NCBI GenBank assembly: GCA_900555225.1
Contig: USKL01000008.1
Coordinates: 1-15,829, forward strand
Source of the DNA: an uncultured Collinsella sp.
GTDB lineage: Bacteria; Actinomycetota; Coriobacteriia; Coriobacteriales; Coriobacteriaceae
Length of the DNA stretch: 15,829 nucleotides
Direction: 5' to 3'
Of this stretch, positions 7,163 through 13,993 are shown piece after piece. The notes below the pieces were generated by a model. That model had not been told where the DNA came from. It did not search any database and saw only the letters and a list, made by a program, of their open reading frames with translations. Made by a program: the position numbers and the translations under genes. How positions within the stretch are numbered: position 1 is the first letter of the stretch; every line of letters starts with the position of its first letter.

Positions 7163-10045
7163 CTAAATAAACACGTCAACGAGGATGGGCATAAGGTTGA
7201 GCAGGCCAAACACCAGCGCCACGCCCCATCCGAGCCTAAAGCAGCTGCGCCAGGTGCTGCGTGCGAAGGTGTTGTCGATCAGGACCTCGACAAAATACGT
7301 CACAGCCATCACGACCGGGGCGACCACCCAGCTCACCGGGTTGTCCCAAACAAAGAACATGCCCACCCACATCAAAAACAGCACGGTCTCGCACCAGTGC
7401 ATAAGGGTCATCTTGGCCAGCGTGCCGCCGCTCATCTCGGTGGCGACGCCCTGGACGATCTCCTGATGCGCGTGATGCGAGTACGAAAGGTCAAACGGCG
7501 ACTTGCGCAGCTTGATGGTAAGCACCGCGAGCAGCGCCAGGAAAATGGGCGCGCTGCACACGATGATGGGGGCCGACTGCCCCGTCACGGCGATGGAATC
7601 AAAGCTGTCGGTGGCAAGGTACAGGCCCACGCTCATCAGCAGAACGGCGGGCTCGTAACTCATAACCTGCAGCAACTCACGATCGGCACCAACCTGGGCA
7701 AACGGGCTTTGCGTCGAGGCGGACGCCAACACCACAAAGATCGCGGCTAGCGTAACCATAAAGGCGCACAGCAGCGTGTTGGAGCCCGACACAAAGATGC
7801 CGCCGCCCACGACGGTAAAGATGAGCGCGCACGCCATGTAGGTATCGTCCATGGTGTTTACGCTGGCGGGAGCCTTGCGCAGCAGCTTGGCAACGTCGTA
7901 GAAGGGCTGCAGCAGGTGCGGGCCCACACGGCCCTGCATGCGGGCCGAAAGCTTGCGGTCAACGCCGTCGATCAGGCCACCAACCAAAGGCGCCAGCAGG
8001 GCAAACACCACGGTACCAATAAAGATGCCCACGACGCCCGAACCTTCAAAATACTTGCCGCGCAGCACCGAGGGCGCACTCATGGCAAGTCGCTCGGGCC
8101 CAATCCACGCGCAACACAGCAGCGCAAACAAGATAATGCTGCAGCACACGACGCTACCCGCGGGGCCAATACGCTTCTCGCCAAGGGCGTCCTCCGAGTA
8201 CCAATTGCGCTTTTCGGCCTTCACCTCGTGTCCCATCGAGCCGCGGAAATGGCGATATTTGTCGGTCCCCACGCCCGAAAGGTACACGTTGACGTGCGGT
8301 TTGTTGCTCACGCGGAATGAAGTCAGCAGCACCACGGCGATAAACGCCACGATAACCACCATCAGGTACATGGCGTCCTTGCCAATAACGTACGGCACGC
8401 GGCCAAACACCATGGCCAAGTAAGGCGACACCAGACCGCTCGAGATAACCGGGAACGCCACGCAGCACAGAATCAGCAGCGCGGCGATGGTGTTGAGGGC
8501 CATCCATTCGGTCTTATGGACATTGACCTCAACGTTTTGAGCCGTGGGGTCGACACCCGAAAGCTTGGCAAGCCACTTGCCCCAGAAGAAGAACGTCGCG
8601 GCCGAGCCAAAGGCCAGCACCATGATCATGAGCACGTTGCCAGTCTGCGCGAACGCCACCAGGGCGCCCCACTTGGACACGAGCATGCCAAACGGCGCCA
8701 CAAACATGCCCATGATGCCCAGCATCATCAGACGCGTCAGGTGCGGCATGCGGCTGAACATACCGTCCATGTCCTCGATATCGCGGCTGCCGATATGATG
8801 CTCGGCCGTGCCCACGCACAGGAACAGCAGCGACTTTGCCACCGTGTGGAACAGGATCAGAAAGATGGCCGCCCATACGGCCTCGGGCGCGCCGACACCC
8901 AGGCAGGCACTGATGAGGCCCAAGTTGGAAATGGTGGAGTACGCGAGCACGCGTTTGGCGTTGCTCTGCGAGATGGCCATGAGGGCAGCAAGCAAAAACG
9001 TGATGGCGCCCACACTCGTGACCATAAAGCCGGTTACGGGATAGATAGCATAGAGCGGGCTCAGCTTGACCATTAGGAACACGCCGGCTTTAACCATGGT
9101 TGACGAGTGCAGCAGGGCGCTCGTGGGAGTGGGGGCAACCATAGCACCCAACAGCCACGTGTGGAACGGCATCTGTGCGGCCTTGGTGAGTGCGGCGAGC
9201 GACAACAGGATGACCGGCATCACCAGCAGTGCGGATTGCGCGGTACCGGCGCCGGAAAGCTCGATCATGCCCGAGATGGTCAGCGGCATGCCGTTAACGT
9301 GCAAGAACATAAGGCCCGCCAAAAACGCGATACCGCCCAGCATGTTAAGGATGATCTGGGTGAAAGCGTTCTTGATGGCCTCGGGCGTGCGCGTGTAGCC
9401 AATCATAAGGAACGAGCACACGGTGGTGATTTCCCAGCCGCAGAACAGCCACTCAAGGTTATCGCTCGTCACGATGACGAACATGGCCGAGAGGAACAGG
9501 AACATAAGCGCCAGGAACTGCGGGCGACGGTCGGGCGCGGTCTGCCCGCGCAGCGCGGCCTCGTGCTCGTCATGGGCCTGGAAGTCCTTCATGTAACCCA
9601 GGGCATACACGCAGATTAGACTGCCGACGATACCGACGGCGAGGACCATGATCACGCTCATGTAGTCCAGGTAGAGCGGCGTCGCCGTGACGGCCTCGGC
9701 CGCGGGCAGCGTCATGGCTGCAAAGGCGAGCGAGCCCACCAGCTGCACCACGCCGAGCACCGTGGTGAGCGTGCTCTTATATTTACGCGCGTTGTACAGG
9801 ATGACGGCGCACAGAATCACGTCGATGGCGGAGCTGATGATCGAGAGCACATGCGAGGTGCCGGGGGCAACCTCAAAGCTCTGCGGACCCGTGCCAAAAA
9901 ACATGACGGCGACTACAACTGTCACCGCCATAATAATGCCGGAACCTATGAGCCCCACCGCATCGCGGGCGCGGTCACCGCGCGCGAGCAGCATGCCCAG
10001 CGCCGGTACCAGCGGAAACAGGGTAAGGAAATACAGTAGCGTCAT
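7163..10045 (-). CDS. echA-echB: Fused Ech membrane subunits A and B (antiporter-like ion pump plus NuoH-like anchor)
   Basis: This 960-residue integral membrane protein is the first gene of the operon. Residues 1 to about 650 are a NuoL/EchA/HyfB-type Mrp-antiporter-like subunit with the ion-channel residues E205 in CGWE, K288 in TKAAQMP and K404 in HTVAKS. A hydrophilic stretch at about 578-630 and one membrane segment (about 631-650) lead into a NuoH/EchB/HycD domain at about 665-960. Its signatures are DRKLSARMQGRVGP (696-709), SYEP (796-799) and EIVQGVATE (862-870). Normally these are two genes of roughly 640 and 290 residues, and the combined length fits a clean fusion. There is no stop or convincing internal RBS near the junction (DNA about 8040-8080). 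The start ATG is preceded by GGGGGAG. It would couple electron flow to H+ or Na+ export. The alternative reading, Hyf/Nuo remnants, is less likely given the gene order. Confidence 0.92.
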   Translation of the reverse strand: MTLLYFLTLFPLVPALGMLLARGDRARDAVGLIGSGIIMAVTVVVAVMFFGTGPQSFEVAPGTSHVLSIISSAIDVILCAVILYNARKYKSTLTTVLGVVQLVGSLAFAAMTLPAAEAVTATPLYLDYMSVIMVLAVGIVGSLICVYALGYMKDFQAHDEHEAALRGQTAPDRRPQFLALMFLFLSAMFVIVTSDNLEWLFCGWEITTVCSFLMIGYTRTPEAIKNAFTQIILNMLGGIAFLAGLMFLHVNGMPLTISGMIELSGAGTAQSALLVMPVILLSLAALTKAAQMPFHTWLLGAMVAPTPTSALLHSSTMVKAGVFLMVKLSPLYAIYPVTGFMVTSVGAITFLLAALMAISQSNAKRVLAYSTISNLGLISACLGVGAPEAVWAAIFLILFHTVAKSLLFLCVGTAEHHIGSRDIEDMDGMFSRMPHLTRLMMLGIMGMFVAPFGMLVSKWGALVAFAQTGNVLMIMVLAFGSAATFFFWGKWLAKLSGVDPTAQNVEVNVHKTEWMALNTIAALLILCCVAFPVISSGLVSPYLAMVFGRVPYVIGKDAMYLMVVIVAFIAVVLLTSFRVSNKPHVNVYLSGVGTDKYRHFRGSMGHEVKAEKRNWYSEDALGEKRIGPAGSVVCCSIILFALLCCAWIGPERLAMSAPSVLRGKYFEGSGVVGIFIGTVVFALLAPLVGGLIDGVDRKLSARMQGRVGPHLLQPFYDVAKLLRKAPASVNTMDDTYMACALIFTVVGGGIFVSGSNTLLCAFMVTLAAIFVVLASASTQSPFAQVGADRELLQVMSYEPAVLLMSVGLYLATDSFDSIAVTGQSAPIIVCSAPIFLALLAVLTIKLRKSPFDLSYSHHAHQEIVQGVATEMSGGTLAKMTLMHWCETVLFLMWVGMFFVWDNPVSWVVAPVVMAVTYFVEVLIDNTFARSTWRSCFRLGWGVALVFGLLNLMPILVDVFI

Positions 10046-10073
10046 ACCATCACTCCCCCATGCAAAAACGCTG

Positions 10074-10102
10074 CAATTGTTTAACGTTATAGCTCAATTG
10101 AG
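10074..10102 (-). promoter_or_regulatory. Palindrome cluster in the ech operon leader
   Basis: Two CAATTG palindromes (10074-10079 and 10095-10100, the second inside CTCAATTGAG at 10093-10102) are centred exactly 21 bp apart, two helical turns. The palindrome TAACGTTA (10082-10089) sits between them. They lie about 30-57 bp upstream of the ech start codon, so they fit an operator for a dimeric regulator. TATAAC on the minus strand here could be a -10 element, but no good -35 accompanies it. The rest of the 10046-10294 spacer shows no gene. Confidence 0.3.
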
Positions 10103-10294
10103 GAGCAGCGGCGGCAGGTTTTCGGTCAACTGGGGAGTTTTAGGCGTACGGGGCAAGGGCGCGTCCGCTTTGGAGCAGAGAGGCGACGCTCCCCTATCGC
10201 AGCGACAGGCGCGCGGGCCACTGCGTGCAGTTTATTGGCCACGTTGGAGGATGTCCCGACAGGCTCGTGCCGGTCCAAAAAGTTGGCGCGGCAA

Positions 10295-10318
10295 GAAAAA
10301 TGCGCCCCTGTGGGCGCA
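10295..10318 (-). terminator. Rho-independent terminator after the HTH gene
   Basis: On the minus strand, TGCGCCC-ACAG-GGGCGCA forms a perfect 7-bp stem with a 4-nt loop, followed directly by TTTTT (10296-10300). It lies 12 bp downstream of the HTH gene stop and separates that gene from the ech operon. Confidence 0.88.
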
Positions 10319-10330
10319 CCATCCCGTTTG

Positions 10331-10720
10331 CTATTCCGCCTTTTTAACGCGCGGCTTATCGACCAGTGCGGCCTCACCGCTCTCGCGGTACTGACGGCAC
10401 CAAGCCTTGACCGAAGACTCGCTGGGAATCTTGTGCTTGATCATGGCCTCGCGAACCGTCAAGCCGTTTTCCAGACGGTCCTTAACCACAGCGAGCTTTA
10501 CGTCGTACGAGTAGGTGTGATGATGCGAACCGGCATTGAGAACGGCGTCGGCACCGCCCACGGCATACGCGCGGGCCCACTGACGAGCCGTGGCCTGGGG
10601 AATGCCAAGCTCCGCGGCGAGGGCGCGATGACCGACCCCCTCTTGGAGGATCTCGACGGCGCGCTGCCTAACCTCGGGCGCATGCGTGCGAGTCCTAGTT
10701 GCTTCCGACATACCTGCCAC
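10331..10720 (-). CDS. Small double helix-turn-helix protein related to IS3-type transposase OrfA
   Basis: This 129-residue protein has two similar HTH units. The first is at about 15-53 (VRQRAVEILQEG...LAAELGIPQATARQWARAY) and the second at about 70-113 (YDVKLAVVKDRLENGLTVREA...SVKAWCRQY). It ends in a basic tail, KPRVKKAE. This is the DNA-binding HTH_28/HTH_29-like fold found in IS3-family OrfA. No OrfB with a DDE catalytic domain follows; instead a strong terminator closes the gene, so it is either an orphan transposase remnant or a domesticated DNA-binding protein. The longest frame starts at GTG 10720, with AAGG eight bases upstream. ATG 10711 is the alternative, but its GGCAGG lies too close. 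Its position just upstream of, and co-directional with, ech makes a regulatory role possible but unproven. Confidence 0.7.
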   Translation of the reverse strand: MAGMSEATRTRTHAPEVRQRAVEILQEGVGHRALAAELGIPQATARQWARAYAVGGADAVLNAGSHHHTYSYDVKLAVVKDRLENGLTVREAMIKHKIPSESSVKAWCRQYRESGEAALVDKPRVKKAE

Positions 10721-11046
10721 TTCTTAGCCTTAACCGTTAATCTGCTTTCTTACGTGCAAATTAGATAGTAGCATTTTACTGTTTGCTCAAAGCAGTTAAT
10801 TAAAGTAGACGCGGCGTTATCTGGGCATTTGGCACCAAATTACGACATTTCTTTATCGATTATTTACGCTGGTAGCTGACTCGCAGCTAATCGTCATTCG
10901 CTTGTCAACAAAATTGGCATCTCTTTATGTCCTTTGGTATAGAGGATATGGTTATTAACCCCTCCCCCAATAATTTTGAGTGATCCGCAAGGCAGTAGAC
11001 GTCCTCACTCCTCATGATTACCTCGCATTGCTATCCACCGGAGCAA
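10721..11046. other. AT-rich intergenic spacer with small inverted repeats and candidate promoters
   Basis: No convincing gene. The spacer is much richer in A/T than its surroundings. It holds two perfect small inverted repeats: ATTTGG-CA-CCAAAT (10827-10840) and TAGCTG-ACTCG-CAGCTA (10873-10889). On the minus strand TAAAAT (10773-10778) could be a -10 for the HTH gene. On the plus strand TTGGCA (10914-10919) and TATAGA (10938-10943), 18 bp apart, form a fair sigma-70 match with no gene behind them. Confidence 0.4.
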
Positions 11047-11085
11047 AACAAAAAGGGCGGGACCTGCTGCGCTTGCAGGCCCCGC
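11047..11085 (-). terminator. Rho-independent terminator of the flavin oxidoreductase gene
   Basis: Read on the minus strand, GCGGG and CCTGC (11081-11085 and 11075-11079) pair with GCAGG and CCCGC (11063-11067 and 11057-11061). There is a single mismatch between the two stem blocks and a 7-nt loop. CCTTTTTGTTTT follows. It lies about 75 bp past the stop of the oxidoreductase. Confidence 0.82.
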
Positions 11086-11160
11086 ACCGGTTGACACCCG
11101 ACGGGACACAGCCGGGCGAGACGGATCCGTGCTACCGCCCCGCCTGGCCGCGATGTTCAA

Positions 11161-13191
11161 CTACAGCTCGTTGGCCGCGTGATATGCCGTGCGAATGGCG
11201 CTCGCAATGTCGGCGGTGCGCTCGCCCGAGCAGTCGCCCACGCGGGTCACGGGCACCGTCACGCCATCCAAGTCAAACGCGTTGGCCTTGGAGCCCACGG
11301 CCATCACCACGTAATCGCAGGCGATCTTCACCGGCTCCTCGGCGCCGTCCTCGGTGGTGTGAACAGCCTCCACGCCCTCGTCGGTAATGGCGGTCAGGCG
11401 GGTCTTCACGTGCTGCTCCACGTTGTGCTCGGCAAAGTCGCTCATGATCAGCGGCAGAATGGTCTCGGACTCGCCCGCGGCAATCTTGTCGAGCATCTCC
11501 ACGATCGCCACCTCGCAGCCGTGCTGCAGCAGGTACTCGGCAGTCTCGGTGCCCACCAGGCCACCGCCAATGACGGCGACGCGGCCCGTAAGCTCCACCT
11601 TGCCGGCCAGCACGTCCCAGCTCGAGACGACCTTCTCCGAGTCGGCGCCCGGAACGGGGATGACCACGTCGTGCGCGCCCACGGCCACAATCGCGGCGTC
11701 GGCGGCGTTGAGGTCCTCAGCGGTAGCGGCATGGTTGAGCTCAACCTTCACACCCAGACCGGGCAGAATCTTCTCGTAATACTCGACCGAGCGCATGATC
11801 TCGTCCTTGCGCGGGGGCGCGGCCGCCAGCACAATCTGGCCACCCAAGTGATCGCTCGCCTCGTAGATGGTCACGTCGTAGCCGCGCTTGGCCGCCACGC
11901 GTGCGGCCTCCAGGCCGGCAATACCGCCGCCCACCACGGCGATCTTCTTGTCGCCCTCGCCCGGCTTGATGGCGATGGTCGCCTCGTCACCGTTCTCGGC
12001 GTTGAGCACGCACGAGATGTACTTGCGGTTTTGGATCGCGTCGACGCAACCCTTGTTGCAGTTGAGGCACTCGCGGATGGGCTCGCCCGTGGCGGCCTTC
12101 AGCGCAATGTCGGGGTCGCACATGAGCGAGCGGCCGTAGGCGATGATGTCGGCGGCGCCGTCTTCCAGAATCTTCTCGCCGGCCTCGACCGAGACCACGC
12201 GGCCGACGGTTGCCACCGGCACGGAGACCAGGGCCTTGACGCGCTCGGCCACGGGCAGCGTCCAGTTGTAGGGCATGGCACCCATGGGCGGAATGGTGTC
12301 GCCCATGTTGCCGGTGTGGTTGGCCTGCGCGACCTGGATCATATCGATGCCCGCGCCCTCGAGCAGCTTGGCGAACTCGCAGGCCTCGTCGGGCTGCAGG
12401 CCGCCCTTGCCGCGCGGCGTGCCGTCGGGGTTCTCCATGATCACGGGGAGCTTGTACTCCACCATCAGCTGCGGCGCGGCTTCCTTAATGGCAGCGACGA
12501 CCTCGAGCGCATAGCGGACGCGGTTCTCGAACGAGCCACCGTACTCGTCGGTGCGCTGGTTGAGGATCGCGGAGCACAGCGAACCCACCAGACGGTCGCC
12601 GTGGACCTCGATGGCGTCGATGCCGGCCTGCTGCGCGCGGGCGGCCGAGGCAGCGATGGCCTCCTTGATCTGGGTGAGCTGATCCACGCTGGCCTCGTTC
12701 ACAAAGTGCTGCATGTCGTGGTGCAGCTTGGCGTAGGCCTGATTGCGGATCTCGTTGGACTCGGCCATCTTGGCGGCAAAGGCCTCCTCGTCGCCGGCGG
12801 CCTTGGCCTCCTGCGCGGCCTTGGCGGCGGCCATGGAACCCATGACCATGCGGCCGACACCGGGCACGTCGTACTCGGGGTGGAACAGCTGCAGCGCGAC
12901 CTTGGCGCCGTGCTTGTGGACGGCATCGGCCAGGGCCTTAAACGTGGGGATTTGGGCGTCGGTCGCCAGCTTGGGCGTGGGGCTTGCGGTCATGACGGGA
13001 GCAACGTCGCCGATGACGATGTAGCTCACGCCGCCACGGGCCAAGCGCTCGTAAAAAGCCAGGCTGCGCTCGCCAATGGAGCCATCGCGCTCCTCGTAGC
13101 CGGTGGTCAGCGGCGGGAACATAATGCGGTTCTTGAGCTCAAGGGGACCAACCGTAATGGGCTGGAGCAGCTTGGATGCAGGTGTGGTCAT
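11161..13191 (-). CDS. NADH:flavin oxidoreductase / 2,4-dienoyl-CoA reductase-like FMN-FeS-FAD enzyme
   Basis: The product has about 676 residues (residue numbers below count from ATG 13197). Residues 10-370 are an Old Yellow Enzyme-type FMN barrel (LKNRIMFPPL; RTDEYGGSFENRVR). C377-x2-C380-x3-C384-x11-C396 matches the [4Fe-4S] spacing of E. coli FadH. An FAD-binding GGGIAG (423-428) and an NAD(P)H-binding GGGLVG (544-549) follow. Enzymes of this build (FadH, BaiCD/BaiH, enoate reductases) pass hydride from NAD(P)H through FAD and the cluster to FMN to reduce C=C bonds. The catalytic Tyr usually found in HGY-L is replaced, with Arg202 in HGDRL. An Ala/Glu-rich stretch at about 120-170 replaces the usual loop. 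The substrate cannot be named. AGAGAGGA at about 13198-13205 is six bases before ATG 13191 but touches ATG 13197, so 13191 is preferred. It is a single-gene unit. Confidence 0.9.
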   Translation of the reverse strand: MTTPASKLLQPITVGPLELKNRIMFPPLTTGYEERDGSIGERSLAFYERLARGGVSYIVIGDVAPVMTASPTPKLATDAQIPTFKALADAVHKHGAKVALQLFHPEYDVPGVGRMVMGSMAAAKAAQEAKAAGDEEAFAAKMAESNEIRNQAYAKLHHDMQHFVNEASVDQLTQIKEAIAASAARAQQAGIDAIEVHGDRLVGSLCSAILNQRTDEYGGSFENRVRYALEVVAAIKEAAPQLMVEYKLPVIMENPDGTPRGKGGLQPDEACEFAKLLEGAGIDMIQVAQANHTGNMGDTIPPMGAMPYNWTLPVAERVKALVSVPVATVGRVVSVEAGEKILEDGAADIIAYGRSLMCDPDIALKAATGEPIRECLNCNKGCVDAIQNRKYISCVLNAENGDEATIAIKPGEGDKKIAVVGGGIAGLEAARVAAKRGYDVTIYEASDHLGGQIVLAAAPPRKDEIMRSVEYYEKILPGLGVKVELNHAATAEDLNAADAAIVAVGAHDVVIPVPGADSEKVVSSWDVLAGKVELTGRVAVIGGGLVGTETAEYLLQHGCEVAIVEMLDKIAAGESETILPLIMSDFAEHNVEQHVKTRLTAITDEGVEAVHTTEDGAEEPVKIACDYVVMAVGSKANAFDLDGVTVPVTRVGDCSGERTADIASAIRTAYHAANEL

Positions 13192-13197
13192 GAACAT

Positions 13198-13205
13198 TCC
13201 TCTCT
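13198..13205 (-). promoter_or_regulatory. Ribosome binding site deciding the oxidoreductase start
   Basis: AGAGAGGA on the minus strand directly abuts ATG 13197 but stands about six bases from ATG 13191. Normal spacing therefore favours the second ATG. A small stem, GCGGC-GATGTT-GCCGC, lies just upstream in the leader. Confidence 0.6.
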
Positions 13206-13332
13206 TGTAGGCGCGGCGGCGATGTTGCCGCGTAGTTGTCTAGAGGATATGGCATGGGGGCACAGCGGCACAACGGAAATCGGCGAATATCAGGTGGCAG
13301 CAGGTGGATGGGACGGGACGGCCCGTCAGTTT

Positions 13333-13631
13333 GTCTCGATCTGTAACAGTTACGCGGCAAAACTGGGTCTTACTGTTACAGATCGAGACATTCCTCTCAC
13401 CTCATCCTCAACAATCTAGATCTGTAACATCTAGACCCATTTTTGACCCCTACCTGTTACAGATCGAGACAAACGGGACCCGCCCGCTATAAAATCTCAA
13501 TCTATAACAACAACTCGGCAAAATCCGTCCCTCGTGTTACAGATTTAGACAAACACGACCCAACCCACCGGTATATCTCGATCTGTAACACCTAGCCGCC
13601 CAAATCGGGTCTAGATGTTACAGATCGAGAT
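13333..13631. repeat. Array of eight ~16-bp half-palindromes in alternating orientation, ~40-bp pitch
   Basis: Four inverted-repeat units lie in tandem, each with arms related to ATCTCGATCTGTAACA and TGTTACAGATCGAGAC. Unit 1 has 18-bp perfect arms (13333-13350, 13372-13389). Unit 2 is at 13414-13429/13455-13470, unit 3 at 13494-13509/13535-13550 (13 of 16 pair), and unit 4 at 13575-13590/13616-13631 (16-bp perfect). Unit starts are 81, 80 and 81 bp apart, and successive arms begin every 39-41 bp. Spacers between the 16-bp arms are 23-25 bp. Spacers inside units share traces of CGGCAAAA and GGGTC; those between units 2-3 and 3-4 share AAAC..GACCC. There is no ORF or T-tract. It fills the space between the fMet tRNA terminator and the oxidoreductase leader. 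Positions 13206-13332 show nothing else of note. Confidence 0.85.
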
Positions 13632-13680
13632 TTTGTTTGAGAGGCCGAGAATTGGACCGAAAACACGGTCCCGAAATAAC

Positions 13681-13710
13681 AAAAAAGCTCGCCGGCTAGG
13701 CCGACGAGCT
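13681..13710 (-). terminator. Rho-independent terminator of the fMet tRNA
   Basis: On the minus strand, AGCTCG-T-CGGC-CTA-GCCG-G-CGAGCT forms a stem of 10 pairs with one internal mismatch and a 3-nt loop, followed by TTTTTT (13681-13686). It sits 9 bp past the tRNA CCA end. A further small stem, GGACCG/CGGTCC, follows at 13654-13671. Confidence 0.9.
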
Positions 13711-13719
13711 GCAAGTTCT

Positions 13720-13796
13720 TGGTCGCGGGGGCAGGATTTGAACCTACGACCTCCGGGTTATGAGCCCGGCGAGCTACCAGACTGCTCCACCCCGCA
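13720..13796 (-). tRNA. Initiator tRNA-fMet (anticodon CAU), CCA encoded
   Basis: The 77-nt cloverleaf reads: 7-bp acceptor stem, D-arm GAGC/GCTC, anticodon stem CCGGG/CCCGG around CTCATAA, T-arm GTAGG-TTCAAAT-CCTGC, discriminator A, and an encoded CCA at 13720-13722. The three consecutive G-C pairs in the anticodon stem and the lack of a Watson-Crick pair at position 1-72 are the hallmarks of the bacterial initiator rather than elongator Met tRNA. Here the 1-72 combination reads U1.G72 instead of the usual C1.A72. It is expressed as a single-tRNA unit with its own promoter and terminator. Confidence 0.95.
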
Positions 13797-13827
13797 ATGT
13801 CTGGGCGCCTCATGTGCGCAAGAAAGA

Positions 13828-13856
13828 ATATTACGCGGGAGTTCGGTAAACGGCAA
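13828..13856 (-). promoter_or_regulatory. Promoter of the fMet tRNA
   Basis: On the minus strand, TTGCCG (13851-13856) and TAATAT (13828-13833) are separated by exactly 17 bp. The expected start of transcription near 13820 lies about 25 bases before the mature tRNA 5' end. Confidence 0.7.
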
Positions 13857-13934
13857 GGAAAATCTCGTAGAGCATAATTCCTTCATATTTAAAACCCCTC
13901 AGCCCCTATCACCGTAAACGAATCGCAGCCGAGC

Positions 13935-13957
13935 GCCGTCGACGGCACGTATACAAT
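13935..13957 (+). promoter_or_regulatory. Candidate coaX promoter -10 with an adjacent 12-bp palindrome
   Basis: TATACAAT at 13950-13957 contains TACAAT, a five-of-six match to the -10 consensus, 37 bp before the coaX start codon. No good -35 is found 16-18 bp upstream. The perfect palindrome GCCGTCGACGGC (13935-13946) occupies the would-be spacer and could be a repressor or activator site. Confidence 0.4.
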
Positions 13958-13993
13958 GGTGCGCGTCCTTTTATGCCAACACCGGGAGTAGAC

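Noticed and set aside
4738..10045. Complex I (nuo) fragment
   Set aside because: The large subunit has both CxxC pairs of [NiFe] hydrogenases and the gene order is exactly echABCDEF. No nuoEFG, nuoA, nuoJ or nuoK genes are present.
10126..10377. 83-codon minus-strand frame upstream of ech
   Set aside because: It overlaps the terminator and the 3' end of the HTH gene, and has no ribosome site or recognisable domain.
10940..13252. Shared 12-mer TAGAGGATATGG in two leaders (10940 and 13241)
   Set aside because: Several shared 12-mers are expected by chance in a window of this size. The two copies sit in different contexts and orientations relative to genes.
11179..13419. 746-codon open frame on the plus strand
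   Set aside because: It is opposite the flavin oxidoreductase, which has clear FMN, FeS, FAD and NAD(P)H motifs. Its His/Gly/Leu-rich translation is typical of antisense frames in high-GC DNA.
13333..13631. CRISPR array
   Set aside because: The repeat unit flips orientation every time, is only about 16 bp, and the spacers are partly related to each other. No cas gene is present in the window.
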